Source: Albula goreensis
Lineage: Eukaryota > Chordata > Actinopteri > Albuliformes > Albulidae
Reading direction: 5' to 3'
NCBI GenBank assembly: GCA_022829145.1
Contig: CM040750.1
Span: 1,684,501 to 1,748,500 of the forward strand
DNA length: 64,000 nucleotides
Below are positions 1-12,560 of this stretch, piece after piece. A program made the position numbers and the translations under genes. Position 1 is the stretch's first letter; the number at the start of each line of letters is the position of its first letter. Below the pieces are notes generated by a model, which made no database searches, was not told the origin of the DNA, and saw only the letters and a list, made by a program, of their open reading frames with translations.

Positions 1-2692
1 AAAAGGTAGGCAATGCCTCGAACCATGCTTCAAACCTGCAGCTCTCTTGGATTAGGTACTGTTCCTTGAGATAACTTCCCCTTACTCCTACCAGATATCA
101 GGTCTGCTTTCACTAAATTAACAAATGTAAGACCATATGATGTCAAAGCAAATGTGATCATGATAGAAACTGAGAAATGAGGTCAACTTAAAGAAAAAAA
201 AACAAGCAGATGTGGTTTTAGAGAAATACAAAAGAATAGAAACATGATCAAGGATACACATCATGTTAGCTGTGTGGTTGACCACCATTCATAGTCTGGA
301 TGTAACAGCATGAGAAAGCCTGTCCCCAGCTGGAGAGCTACATAGGGGGCTGTGGAGTTGGGTGTTGATCAGACAGCAGCGGGGGTGCGGGGTTTGGGGT
401 TTGGGGGGGTGTGCTGGCAGACGTGCGTGACGTACGGGGTGATGCATCCTCCCACAGGAGAAGATGGAGAGCTCACTCACTTCTCCCCATTCTCTCCCTA
501 ATTGGACAGGACGGAGGCGCTTGCAGGTGGTAGCGGGTCCCTCCTGGGGGCCCCTGTCCACATGAAAACCCAGGCGGCAAAGGCAGAAGCCCGTCCCAAG
601 TGGCCCCTGGAGGCACCTGAGAGGGCCGGGCTGCGTGCGGCGGCAGACAGCTCAAATTAGCGGGAGAGAGAATAAAGAACGACAGGCTCACCTCAGAAAC
701 AGATGGTGTGATTATTTAAGATGATCAAGATGCACACGCGTTAATTGGGCACCAAAGCATCTTCAGTCAGGTTCCTCATCAGGATCAAAGCGTGTCACTT
801 TCCTACTTCTTCTCCATCTCCCTACTGTACGCTGTGACTGATGTTCCTGTCTGAGCTACCGAAACTAAGCGATATTTATTTCCCCAAAACTTGAGCGGAC
901 GAGGAGCTCAGGGGGGTCTGCTCAGAGTTCCACTAAACATTACTGAGAATGGAATATCAATGTGAGTGCCCACATCACATTCCGATCACACGGGATTACC
1001 GATCTATGGCAAGCACGGATAAACAACAAGATACAGTACTTGGATTTCTAAACTGAATTTTTCATACCGACCCTAATAAAATACAAATAAGCCTTTTTTC
1101 ATCATCTTCCCATCCTTGTGCTCGCTGTACACGTTACCTATTTTTAACCTGGCTTTTGGGATAACAGAGACTAAATAAACCTTCACTTTTAGGTGTTTGT
1201 TTTTGATTATCATGAAAAACTCTGCCTCGCGCCCAGAGACCCTGAAAGAATTGTGCCCCGGGCAAGAAATCTTTATGCCAAGATTCAGCGTCTTCTTCTT
1301 TCAGATGCCAAGGCTGAGAGAAATTTTCAACCATCCCTGCACCGAGTAAACACGCAAACATAAACACACAATTATCAGGTACTTTTACTAAATGCAGAAG
1401 TTTTTCTGCGATTTATGATCTTTACAGTTACAGTCCTGTTAATCTGTTAATATGTCTCAGATGGATGTAAATCTGGACTCGAGCTGCTTCTCTGCAGACA
1501 TAAAAACAGGTAAAAGCATTTAAAGATTTGATTATCTTCCTTTCCTTTCTTTATCTCCCTTATTTAGGGCTGGAATCTTTGCCTCTGTTTAGCACTGTGC
1601 CATCTGCACCCTACACGAAGAGCAAGTGCGTGAAGCATGTGTACTTCTCTGATGGCTTTGCCTGTGAGACATTTTCACCACTTCAGGACACAGGCATGTA
1701 TCTTGTTAATAATTAGTGGCCTGTGGATGGGATATCATTTGAAAGGGGTTATTTAGCGGTAACCTTGGTCATGTAAAATAGATAGGATATGGTATGATGA
1801 GAAGAGGCCGTTTATGCCAAGATGACTCACCATTTACTGACATCCAGTGCTGCATCAGGGCTGGGCATCAACACACCAAGGGTCTCTGCATCGAGCACAG
1901 GACCTGGCAACCTATTCCATGTATTGACAATTCTTTGATATCTTGACTGATATCAGTATAGAAATTACTCTTAACTAGTTTCCACCATCCCTGTTAAACG
2001 ACTGTAGACATATAGGGTTGTAACTTGAATCCACACCACTCTTGTGGGGCTGAAACCAGCTCTTTCCTACCGCTCTCAGATGTAGTGAATAACAGGGCTC
2101 CAGACCTTAGCCTGCATGTCATTATGGCTGTAAGTACCAGCTAGCACTAATGGCCTGAACCTCTCCTGCTCAAGTCTGTAGCCTCATTTTCCACCCATAC
2201 ATAAAGGTTGTGTACCATCTTTATACAAGTAACAGATGCATGTTTGCATTCAGACTGCACTTAGCATTGCTCTGTGTCTTACAAAGAAATGCTGCCAGTT
2301 ACTTTTGACAACAACTGTGCAGCTAACATGATCCAGAGCTATTATCTTTCATTACTCTGTAAATGGTTGGCGAAGAGTACGTAATTTCAGGTAGAAGCAT
2401 ACTAAAACTGAGTTTGAACAACTGATTGTCCAACAAAATTTCTTCTTTGTGAGGCAATAATCGGCAAAAAAGGGAAAGAAAAACAAATAGTTCCATTGAC
2501 CTTGCACAACAACGACACCCCCAACAGTCTGCCTTCCAGTAAGCACTCCTGAGGAAGTTTATACACCGTGATTCAACCTCTCTTCTCTTCCCGGTTCTGA
2601 CTTCAGAGTCAAATTTTATTTCTCATCCTCAATTTTTTTCAGTGTGATTGCAAGACAGTTATAACTGTTTTTTTCCCCACACACCCATCACC
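1..2692. other. Unique intergenic or intronic DNA, no gene seen
   Basis: Mostly AT-rich single-copy-looking DNA with a GC-richer patch at about 360-660. The longest open frames are 60-90 codons and resemble no family I know. A pyrimidine tract ending in TTTAG at 1567 looks like a splice acceptor and leads into an open stretch (to 1716), but no matching donor or recognisable peptide supports an exon. About 1870-2200 reads like a decayed dispersed repeat. Confidence 0.6.
381..409 (+). other. Canonical G-quadruplex motif
   Basis: Four G runs of 5, 4, 4 and 7 bases separated by TGC, TTT and TTT. All loops are 3 nt, so it meets the strict G3+N1-7 rule on the plus strand. TTTGGGG occurs only about twice, too few for telomeric repeat DNA. 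Confidence 0.85.
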
Positions 2693-2736
2693 TATACCCA
2701 TACCCATACCCACACACACACACACACACACACACA
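2693..2736. repeat. (CCCATA)n followed by (CA)n microsatellite
   Basis: About three CCCATA hexamers run into about 13 CA dinucleotides (2710-2736). It is a compound microsatellite with no coding content. Confidence 0.95.
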
Positions 2737-3810
2737 GCTGTTACTCTTGAAAAAACCCTAGACCCTATCAGTCCACAGCATTTATGACCTAACGTGTATG
2801 CAAAACTAACAACTCACAACCTACTGTACTGAGACCCATAAGCCTTTGCAGACGCTGAACGCATGCTGTGTAACTGGGTTAGAAGGAGGTAGTCCTCCAG
2901 CAGTCTTTTTCTCTGAACTTTGTCTGACCTCAGCTAATTTCTACACCAATGTGAAAAAAAAGACATAAAATGTTGGTAGTTTAATGGAGTTTGAGCGCTT
3001 AAGCCTAACCGCGCCAGGCAGACAGGGAATAGTCCTGTTGGAATTGCAGTGCGCCTGCTCCGCCCCCAGAGTCTTCCCGTCTTAATTGGATGCCTTTTGT
3101 TCCCACATTAGTATCTCTCATGTGCCTTTACCCAGCACCCCAATGTCTTCCCAGAGTTCTCAAGGTGACGGAACCCAGAACGGCTTCTGTCACCGTAGAA
3201 ACCCTGGCTTTTCACATGCAAGGCTCAAAGTCAGCTGTCAAATATTTGTTTTATGCTTTCATTGAAAATGTGTTTAGAACCGGAAGGAATCTCAAAAAAA
3301 GGCGAGAGCACGGGCCTCTGCAACACCTTTACCTCGATCTTAACCGCTAAAGTCTCATTAGACCCCCACGGAGACTGGCATGGAAGAGTGACGCACATGC
3401 AGTAGTTAAAAATAATGGACTCTGTGCTCTCTAACCTTAGAATGATTAACACTTTTGGATACATACCTCTTTATGGGCAAAGCAAGCAGCTGCTGAGATC
3501 ATTTGCACGTTTGTACAGCTAAAATACAAATGATGGTCATAAAAACAGCTAAACGCACTGGATGCATGTATGCTTCTCCTGGCCATCCTTAAATATGAGT
3601 CTGCTGATGGACTCAGTAATCCAAATACAAATATGCATATAAAAACAAACTATTCAATGGGCAAGATTTGAAAACTGAGGTTAAGGATATGGATGCTAAA
3701 GTGCTGTTCTCTGTTATCCAATACTAAATGCTGCATACTGAGGTAATTTACAAACTATTGTGCAAGATTTTTTTTGCAACAATTTTACATTATGGATTCT
3801 GCAAATGCAA
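2737..3810. other. Unique DNA, no gene seen
   Basis: Non-repetitive sequence up to the edge of the 17-bp array. The part from about 2980 to 3120 is less AT-rich and contains TTAATTGG, giving it a weak CNE-like look. Overlapping short frames on both strands at 3090-3464 (77-86 codons) resemble no known protein. Confidence 0.5.
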
Positions 3811-6494
3811 ATCTCTGTCATATGCACTGCTCTGCCTTATGCACTGCCCTATCATATGCACTGCTCTGCCTTATGCACTGCCCTGCCTTATGCACTGCTC
3901 TGTCTTATGCACTGCCCTATCATATGCACTGCTCTGCCTTATGCACTGCACTGCACTGCTCTGCCTCACTTCATGCACTGCTCTGTCTTATGCACTGCTC
4001 TGCCTTATGCACTGCCCTATCATATGCACTGCACTGCCCTGCCTTATGCACTGCCCTATCATATGCACTGCCCTGCCTTATGCACTGCTCTGTCTTATGC
4101 ACTGCTCTGCCTTATGCACTGCCCTATCATATGCACTGCTCTACCTTATGCACTGCCCTGCCTTATGCACTGCTCTGCCTTATGCACTGCTCTGCCATAT
4201 CCACTGCCCTGCCTTATGCACTGCCCCGCCTTATGCACTGCTCTGTCTTATGCACTGCTCAGCCTTTTGCACTGCTCTGCCTTATGCACTGCCCTATCAT
4301 ATGCACTGCTGCACTGCACTGCCTGCCCTATCATATGCACTGCTCTGCCACTGCTCATATGCACTGCCCTATCATATGCACTGCCCTGCCTTATGCACTG
4401 CTCTGTCTTATGCACTGCCCTATCATATGCACTTCTCTGCCTTATGCACTGCCCTATCATATGCACTGCACTGCCCTGCCTTATGCACTGCACTGCCCTG
4501 CCTTATGCACTGCCCTATCATATGCACTGCCCTGCCTTATGCACTGCTCTGCCTTATGCACTGCCCTGTCTTATGCACTGCTCTGCCTTATGCACTGCTC
4601 TCCCTTATGCACTGCTCTCCCTGCCTTATGCACTGCCCTCTGCCTTATGCACTGCTCTTATGCCTGCCCTATCATATGCACTGCACCCCGCCTTATGCAC
4701 TGCTGCCTGCCTTATGCACTGCCCCGTCTTATGCACTGCTCTGCCTTATGCACTGCCCTGCCTTATGCACTGCCCTGCCTTATGCACTGCCCCGTCTTAT
4801 GCACTGCTCTGCCTGCCTTATGCACTGCTCTGCCTTATGCACCGCTCTGCCTTATGCACTGCTCTGCCTTATGCACTGCCCTGCCTTATGCACTGCTCTA
4901 CCTTATGTACTGCCCTGCCTTATGCACTGCCCTATCATATGCACTGCTCTGTCATATGCACTGCCCTGCCTTATGCACTGCCCTGCCTTATGCACTGCTC
5001 TGCCTTATGCACTGCCCTATCATATGCACTGCTCTGCCTTATGCACTGCCCTATCATATGCACTGCCCTGTCATATGCACTGCTCTGTCATATGCACTGC
5101 CCTGCCTTATGCACTGCTCTGCCTTATGCACTGCCCTGCCTTATGCACTACACTGCCTTATGCACTGCTCTGCCTTATGCACTGCCCTGCCTTATGCACT
5201 GCCCTGCCTTATGCACTGCTCTGTCTTATGCACTGCCCTGCCTTATGCACTGCTCTGCCTTATGCACTGCCCTATCATATGCACTGCTCTGTCTTATGCA
5301 GTACATTGCCTTATGCACTGCTCTGTCTTATGTACTGCCCCGCCTTATGCACTGCTCTGTCTTATGCACTGCCTCACCTTATGCACTGCTCTGTCTTATG
5401 TACTGCCCTGCCTTATGCACTGCCCCGCCTTATGCACTGCTCTCCCTTATGCACTGCCCTGTCTTATGCACTGCTCTGTCATATGCACTGCCCTGCCTTA
5501 TGCACTGCCCTGCCTTATGCACTGCCCTATCATATGCACTGCTCTGCCTTATGTACTGCTCTGCCTTATGCACAACACTGCCTTATGCACTGCTCTGTCT
5601 TATGCACTGCCCTGTCTTATGCACTGCTCTGTCATATGCACTGCCCTGCCTTATGCACTGCCCCGCCTTATGCACTGCTCTCCCTTATGCACTGCTCTCC
5701 CTTATGCACTGCCCTGCCTTATGCACTGCTCTGTCATATGCACTGCCCTGCCTTATGCCCTGCCCTGCCTTATGCACTGCCCTGCCTTATGCACTGCTCT
5801 GCCTTATGTACTGCTCTGCCTTATGCACAACACTGCCTTATGCACTGCTCTGTCTTATGCACTGCCCTGTCTTATGCACTGCTCTGTCATATGCACTGTT
5901 CTGCCTTATGCACTGCCCTATCATATGCACTGCCCTGCCTTATGCACTGCTCTGCCTTATGCACTGCCCTGCCTTATGCACTGCTCTACCTTATGTACTG
6001 CCCTGCCTTATGCACTGCCCCGTCTTATGCACTGCTCTGCCTTATGCACTACACTGCCTTATGCACTGCTCTGCCTTATGCACTGCCCTATCATATGCAC
6101 TGCTCTGCCTTATGCACTGCTCTGCCTTATGCACTGCTCTCCCTTATGCACTGCCCTGTCTTATGCACTGCTCTGTCATATGCACTGCTCTGCCTTATGC
6201 ACTGCCCTATCATATGCACTGCCCTGCCTTATGCACTGCTCTGCCTTATGCACTGCCCTGCCTTATGCACTGCCCTGCCTTATGCACTGCCCTGCCTTAT
6301 GCACTGCCCTGCCTTATGCACTGCCCTGCCTTATGCACTGCCCTGCCTTATGCACTACACTGCCTTATGCACTGCTCTGCCTTATGCACTGCCCTGCCTT
6401 ATGCACTACACTGCCTTATTCACTGCTCTGCCTTATGTACTGCTCTGCCTTATACACTGCCCCGCCTTATGCACTGCCCTGTCTACCTCATGTA
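3811..6494. repeat. 17-bp minisatellite array, about 157 copies
   Basis: The unit is CTGCCTTATGCACTGCC with frequent variants, for example CTATCATATGCACTGCC, which adds a CATATG E-box/NdeI palindrome. Units stay in register for almost 2.7 kb apart from a few indels, mainly 4300-4360 and 4610-4720. Because 17 is not a multiple of 3 and the unit has no forward stop, all three plus-strand frames stay open for more than 900 codons. They encode the same 17-residue period, with blocks such as ALCTALPYAL and CLMHC. These frames are repeat artefacts: there is no start context, splice site or non-repeat domain, and the peptide would be an absurd Cys/Leu/Ala/His/Met polymer. Expect copy-number polymorphism. 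Confidence 0.98.
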
Positions 6495-9400
6495 GAGCAG
6501 CAGTGGGGGGGACATGATGTTTGCACAAACAGCATTGCATTATAAGTAATAAGTAATCTGTATGAAACATGAGCAGTGACCACTGCTGCCTGAATGATGT
6601 GCTGGAGTACCTTCATAGAATGACCTCCCTTGAGGACAACACATATTCTTTGTGCTGGGGAAGCATATCACTGTGAATTTATGAAATCATTTGACACTTG
6701 TAGATTTTTTTTTTTGAGAACCAATGAGAAAATGTTTATACAAAGAAGCTAAAGTGGTTGAGAAAAATGCATGTGTTCCAATGAATTAGCTTTTAGGTCT
6801 GAAGCAGAAATTGTAACTCCTAAAATACAAGCATGCACAAAGCAACATTTTCTCACCTTCCCTCCACATTTCAACTATTAATGACCAAAGACATCGCTTC
6901 GAAAACAGCAAAATCTCCTTTAGACTGAAAGGCCACAAACAAGTGCAATGAAAAATAGGCTATTCATGAAATACTCTTGCCCAGGAACAAAGAGAAGATC
7001 ACATGAATGAAAACAGATCTTGCAAGCAGATGTGGATGAAACATACTTGGGAAAAACAATCCTCTTCAGGATAAAATAATTGACATTGTCAAAAAAGGAA
7101 ATGTACTGTTTTTATGTCACTTTTTATGCGCCATTTGCAACCATGTTACTTGGCTGGCTAATCTCTTCCTGCTATACATTTGACACCTCCCTCAGAGCAA
7201 TTCAATGGACAAGAAGTCATGTATGGTAACAACATATGGTGTATTGTTGTATGATGTAGTAATAAATATGAAGTACTGCCAGGCATTTTCTCCCTCTTAG
7301 ACCGTTGGAGAGGAAAAAAAACCCAAGAACCTGTGACCACAGGATAATGAATACAGCAGGTCTAAGGTTTCATTTCTATAGAGAGCACATATGTACGCCT
7401 GATGAAGGAACTGCAGCTCCGTGACCTAGGCAAACACCTCGGTAATATTGGGAATATTGTAAGGCACATTGACCTGCTTGCAGAACACTCCTCTTTTCCC
7501 TGAATGAGCCTCTCAGACCTTCTCCCTTTGTGTGGGGATACTCGAGTCACACGCTGAGGGGTGCCAAAGGTATGCTTTGCCAGTTACTAAGCAACGCGAG
7601 AGTCTGTAACAAAGATTTTTGACATACAAGTCAAGGTAAGAAAAAAAAACAGTGAGACTACTAATTATTTTTACATTTGTACTATTCCAGTAATCTCTCT
7701 ACAGTAATAGTCACTGGTGATGAATAAACACAACTCCTTATGCCAATCTTTAGCCCACTGTGAATATTATGTGTTTTGTTTTTATTTGAAACGCATTTAT
7801 GCAGCACTCAACTGATGCCTTTACACAGTATAGTATATTTTTCCTGTTAGTCTGTTTCCCTGCAAGTGCATCATTCAGGAGAAAACTAAATATTCTGCAT
7901 TTTTTTCTTTTTTTATTTTAATGTCATGGCTTACCAGTTGGTAACAGTTTATATCCATTTCAGTTTGTTTACCACAGTTTTATATTCTTTACCTGAAGAA
8001 AAGGAAAAAACCTTCCTTTGTCTCTTATGGGAAACCAGGAAGTAAAAGTCAAACCTTGAACACATTCTATTACTTCTTCAGTCAATATCATACATTTTGT
8101 AGAGCCACATCTAAAAAAAAACTCAATGCAATGAACAGCAATAGCTTGTGAGAGGACTATGGAAGCCAAAAAAAGTGACAAATGCAAGACACATCAGGTT
8201 CACTGTGCTCCAGGGGAAAGTGGAGCATCTGAATGGCTGCTTTCCCCGTGGATGTAATTCTTATCTGTCCAGCAGTCCGATTTTCCTGCTGAAGAGGCCC
8301 ATTGACCGCAGGCTATTGATAAGTCTCAGAGGTAAGACTGTATTTCACAGCACATGGGTTCCATTCAATAGGAGGTTGACCGAACACAATGTTACAACCA
8401 TCATTTTGGCTATTGGTAAGTTTAACAGGTATACCCTGTTTTGAAGCTCTAGATCAGGTGTCTGGGGACCAAAGAAGAAAAGGAAAATGAACATTGTATG
8501 GATGTAGACAAGATAAGCTAAATGCGCTTTTCTCCAAATGTTTTCAGTTCATGAAGATGACTGATTCTAATCAGAAGGCTTTTGTTGCACCCTAGCGTAG
8601 TATGGCAGATTCCATGTGACATTCTACATTTATCAATTACATGTAATGACAATGTGTAAATGAATTTGTGCAACGCAATGTATCCTTTGTTATCATGTTT
8701 TACTACAGCTACTTGGCAGACATATTTGACTTTACCCTGGAACCAAAATTGTTTAATACAAGCTTTATTAGCGCTGTACAATTTTCACAGGTCGAGGTCG
8801 CACTTTCTGCACAATCAGTCAGGTTTGAGACATATCTCATTCTGCTCAGTAAAATTTGATGAGAAAAAGGAAAAAAAGAAGCATTTGACCAATGAAATAT
8901 CAAAATGACTTCTACCAAAAGACGCTTATCGAGGAAGACTTCCTGAGATGCTGTTTACAGGAAATCCAGCTGTCTGATTTATGTTGTGTCCCAAGGTTTA
9001 CACTGGTGATAATTAAAACACCCATTACATTAAGAAATAAAAGGAAATTAAATGTGCTCAATTCCCCAGCAGTGCCATAGCCCAGATGGGCAACATGCTG
9101 CCAGTGATACTCCTCCCCCTTTTTTAAGTATTTTAATTTGAGGACCCAATAAATGTGAACATTTTACATTGCCTGTTTATGTGCTTGCCTTAACTCCTTT
9201 GTGTTTTTTTTTTTCACTTTTCAGCTGGCTCTGCAACAGCATGCACATTTATAATAGTTTCATACCAAGGCCTAAGAGAATATTTGCCTGGGAATTAAGC
9301 CCCACAGAAGGAGTGGGATATTCTATCTATAACTGGGGATCTGGGTCTAAAGCCCAGAAGCATGGCTTCTCTCTCAAAGCTTTGCTTCACTACCAAAGAG

Positions 9401-11059
9401 CCAGAAACTGAATGTGAGCCTTCTGTAGTTTTTCTTCCTATTAGCTATCTACTGAGTGACAAGTAGGCACTATTAGTGTTTGCTAAGAAAAGGTATTTTC
9501 TGAGTGAGTAGAATGCCATCTTGTTCAGACGGCAAATCGATCTTAGCTATGTCAATCCAAGGCCCATGGGTCAAGCACTGCTACCATACAGCTTCTGGGA
9601 ATTATTCTCCTTTGTGGTTCTTCCTTCTGAGAAAGAGTGTTCTCTTGCTTGATGCGAGAGTGTAACTCACATACACCACAACTTATGTGGGAGACTAACT
9701 AGAACTGATAGGAATATGTTCTGTCAAAATGGAGTCCTAACATGATCATAACAACACATATGAATAATGGAGTGAGATTTCTGATGCAAGTTGTAATCAT
9801 ACGAGTTGTTTTCAAACAGAGTTGAACAGTAAAGATGAAGTCACTGTTCTGAATGACCCATTGTTCATCAGCGATCTTAATTTCCAGTGAGGCGTGGGCT
9901 CTGTCTGCGGTTGACAATGACCGGCCCTGAATCTCTGTGAAATCAATTTCCCCTGGTCTCCACTGAGAGAGAAAACGCTACAGCACTTGAGCAGACGACT
10001 TGACCCAGTGAGTAGTTATATCTATGGCATCCTAATCACTACAGGAAAGTGGACACAGATACTTGAGACAAGGGGACCAATATTCTCCACGCCACAGAGG
10101 AACCGATAATTAGACAATTGGCTCATGAAGCCAGAGGAGTTCATGAAATATACATCCAGAGAGCCCTCGGAATGGATGACCGCAAGCCCAGAGATTGCAT
10201 TAGCAAATCTCTCTCACTCTCTTCAGGAGAAAAAAAAACAGATTACATGAGTATGAAATATTGAAATTTTGGGGAGGGTTTTTCAGAACATGACACAGAG
10301 AAGATATAACAAGGCTGTCTCGTTACACACGATCTGTTCGCAGTCCTGATAACCATTTCAGAGTGAAAATGACTCTGAGGGAGGACATATTTGGCCAAAA
10401 ATCTGGTGTAAGATTTGGTGTAAGAGATGGCTGGGTCAAAACTGCTGTTGGGCTAGACCATGATGCACCCATAACATGTCTGCAAAATAGAACTGCTGCG
10501 TACACCATTGTGCTGCTGAATCTCTTTGGCTCGAGATTGCCACTGTGCATTTCCTTTCTGCGGTGCAGCTGCTGAGCTTTTGTTAGCCAGTCTGGTTATT
10601 GTCATTTCCAAGAAGTCCCAAAGTAACCCATCGCATGCTTCGGCTTCTAAGGGGCTCAAGCCAGACTGTGCGGAAGAGAGCAAGGGATTGACATCACTCT
10701 TGGTGGATGGAAGAAGGAGGGAAACTGGAGAACGGGACAAGGACCCAATCTTGCCTCGAATGGCGGCAACCATTAGCTCAGCTTGTCGTCACACCCATTG
10801 TTCATTCTGAACCTGCCCCTGACCCGCTCCACCTATATCCATCTTATTCTCCACCCTCACCCCATGCATAAATAAAACACATACTCAGGAATGTGCAACT
10901 TTAGGGGGTAATAATCACTATTTAAAATGCATTAAATGCCATCTGTAGTTTTATGGCTGTAATTCCTGTGTTATTTTATGGGCACATTTTGACCACAGAG
11001 TGATGGTGCGAGGGGATAGATATGACAGGAGACTCCGTAATGCAGTAGTACATTCACCA
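6495..11059. other. Unique AT-rich DNA, no gene seen
   Basis: No recognisable exon. A donor-like AG|GTAAG at 8330-8336 ends a 98-codon frame (8148-8444) of unknown type, and without an acceptor or homology I do not call an exon. Stretches at about 9880-10030 and 10330-10800 are more balanced in base composition and could be weakly conserved. Confidence 0.5.
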
Positions 11060-11360
11060 CATGGACACTCTGAATACCCCATTCAATTTCAGACGTCAAG
11101 TGAGCCTTCCTGCCAGGCAGCATTATTAAGCCTGGCTATTATTTATGCAGAGGAGATTGCCTTTGCCTGAATTCACTCATAAAATGTTAATATATTCATA
11201 AGGAAATTGTACTCTTTTAATCTCTGAAGAAACACTTATCTGGAAGTAGCACTTAATTCTGTTCCTGTGCTTGTATTATTAGCTTGCAAAACAATGCTGT
11301 TATTTCAAATGCAAATTCTCTTTGTGTTGTGACCTGTTTAATAACATGTGACTATTTGTC
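11060..11360. promoter_or_regulatory. Candidate conserved non-coding element
   Basis: Non-repetitive island with dense AT-rich homeodomain or POU-like cores: GCATTATTAAG, TAATATATTCAT, and ATGCAAAT (an octamer in reverse orientation) near 11310. It has no coding frame. The call is compositional only; alignment to other fishes would decide it. Confidence 0.35.
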
Positions 11361-12229
11361 TTGGATGTTCAAAAACCTTTTTGGCGTAATTACTGACTAG
11401 AAATATAAAGACAAGTTTTTTTTTCTTGTCGTACCATTGTGTAGGTCAACATTTTAAGTATTTATCCATCTGTTTGAATGTCTACCTTGTATATTATATG
11501 ACAAACATTTATATGCCTCCAGACAGTGCTTTTATATTACATATTACATTTTTTTCAAGACTGAGGCTGAAGCAACAATGCAACACATTCATAATGCTGA
11601 ATTCAAGCTGGTCTTGCATGAGCAGACTTCAAAGATGGAAAAAATAAAAAGAAGCAATTTTCCAAAAATATCTGATACATTATCAAACCTAAGTGAAAGT
11701 CTGTCAGATGTCGCTCTGTCATCAACTCCAGAGCTGTTTTATGGGAATAATTGAAACATGTGATGTGCATTTCAGAAAAAACTCAAGGTGGCTTATAAGT
11801 ATGCACACTTGTATCTGCATGTTGCAGAGCATTAGCATGTTGCAGAGCATTAGCATATGGTGCAGCACTGGCATGTAGTGGAGGAATAACATATAGCATG
11901 ATATGAGAATGTAGCAGGACATTCATTTGTTGAGGGATTAAGGAGCAAATCCTACTGTGTAAAACAGCATGCGGTCTTCACAATTCCCCCATCATGCACC
12001 GCTATTGACACCACAGCCGTTTGCCGATAGATGCACATCTCACCGAGTAGGAAAAAAAAAAAAGTATTTTGATGATAATGACGAGCAATTTGAGTTGTGA
12101 TACTCCTCCGCCATTCAAGTATATGAGAATGTAAATATATTCCATAATATATTTCCAATGCAATGCTCTGTGTGCAAAGAAATAATTCTATAGGTTAATA
12201 TCTTCTCAAACTGGGAGAAAAAAATAAAA
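11361..12229. other. Unique DNA with a small 18-bp tandem repeat
   Basis: AT-rich, with no gene seen. Apart from the 18-bp repeat listed separately (11817-11870), nothing stands out. Confidence 0.5.
11817..11870. repeat. 18-bp tandem repeat, 3 copies
   Basis: Two identical 18-bp units (GCATGTTGCAGAGCATTA) are followed by a diverged third (GCATATGGTGCAGCACTG), with a partial fourth beyond 11870. Confidence 0.9.
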
Positions 12230-12560
12230 TTACATTTATGGCAATGCATGAAAAATGTCTAGACTCCAGATACATTGAAACATATTCTCTCATCCAAATG
12301 GAGAGCCCCTGCTTGCAGAAAATTACATTCATACAGTTGCTATGCAACTGCGCCTTCAGATCAAGCAAGCTGTGGAGTCCTCAAAATAAGCCCCTGTCAT
12401 TTACAAAGCCAACCCAATATCATAAAATGGGCCTGCACATCTGACAGAGGCATTACTGTGAGCTGCAGAATAACTTTCCTTTTCAATGTAAGGACTGATT
12501 ACATCCATTTCAGGAGCAGAGGGGCCATCATCTCCTTCCTCGTGAGCTCATAACGTTCTC
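12230..12560. promoter_or_regulatory. Candidate conserved non-coding element
   Basis: Balanced composition, free of simple repeats and transposon ends. It contains GTTGCTATGCAAC, an RFX X-box-like near-palindrome, at about 12337-12349. Overlapping short frames (68 and 92 codons) resemble no known protein. It looks like a regulatory island but is unconfirmed. Confidence 0.38.

Noticed and set aside
381-409. Interstitial telomeric repeat
   Set aside because: TTTGGGG appears only about twice and vertebrate telomeres are TTAGGG.
1528-1716. Possible exon after the TTTAG acceptor at 1567
   Set aside because: Acceptor-like tract only; no convincing donor, no homology, no neighbouring exon.
3728-6545. 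Three overlapping plus-strand frames of 911-929 codons
   Set aside because: They are the three phases of one stop-free 17-bp repeat and give identical periodic peptides. No domain, splice site or start context supports a gene.
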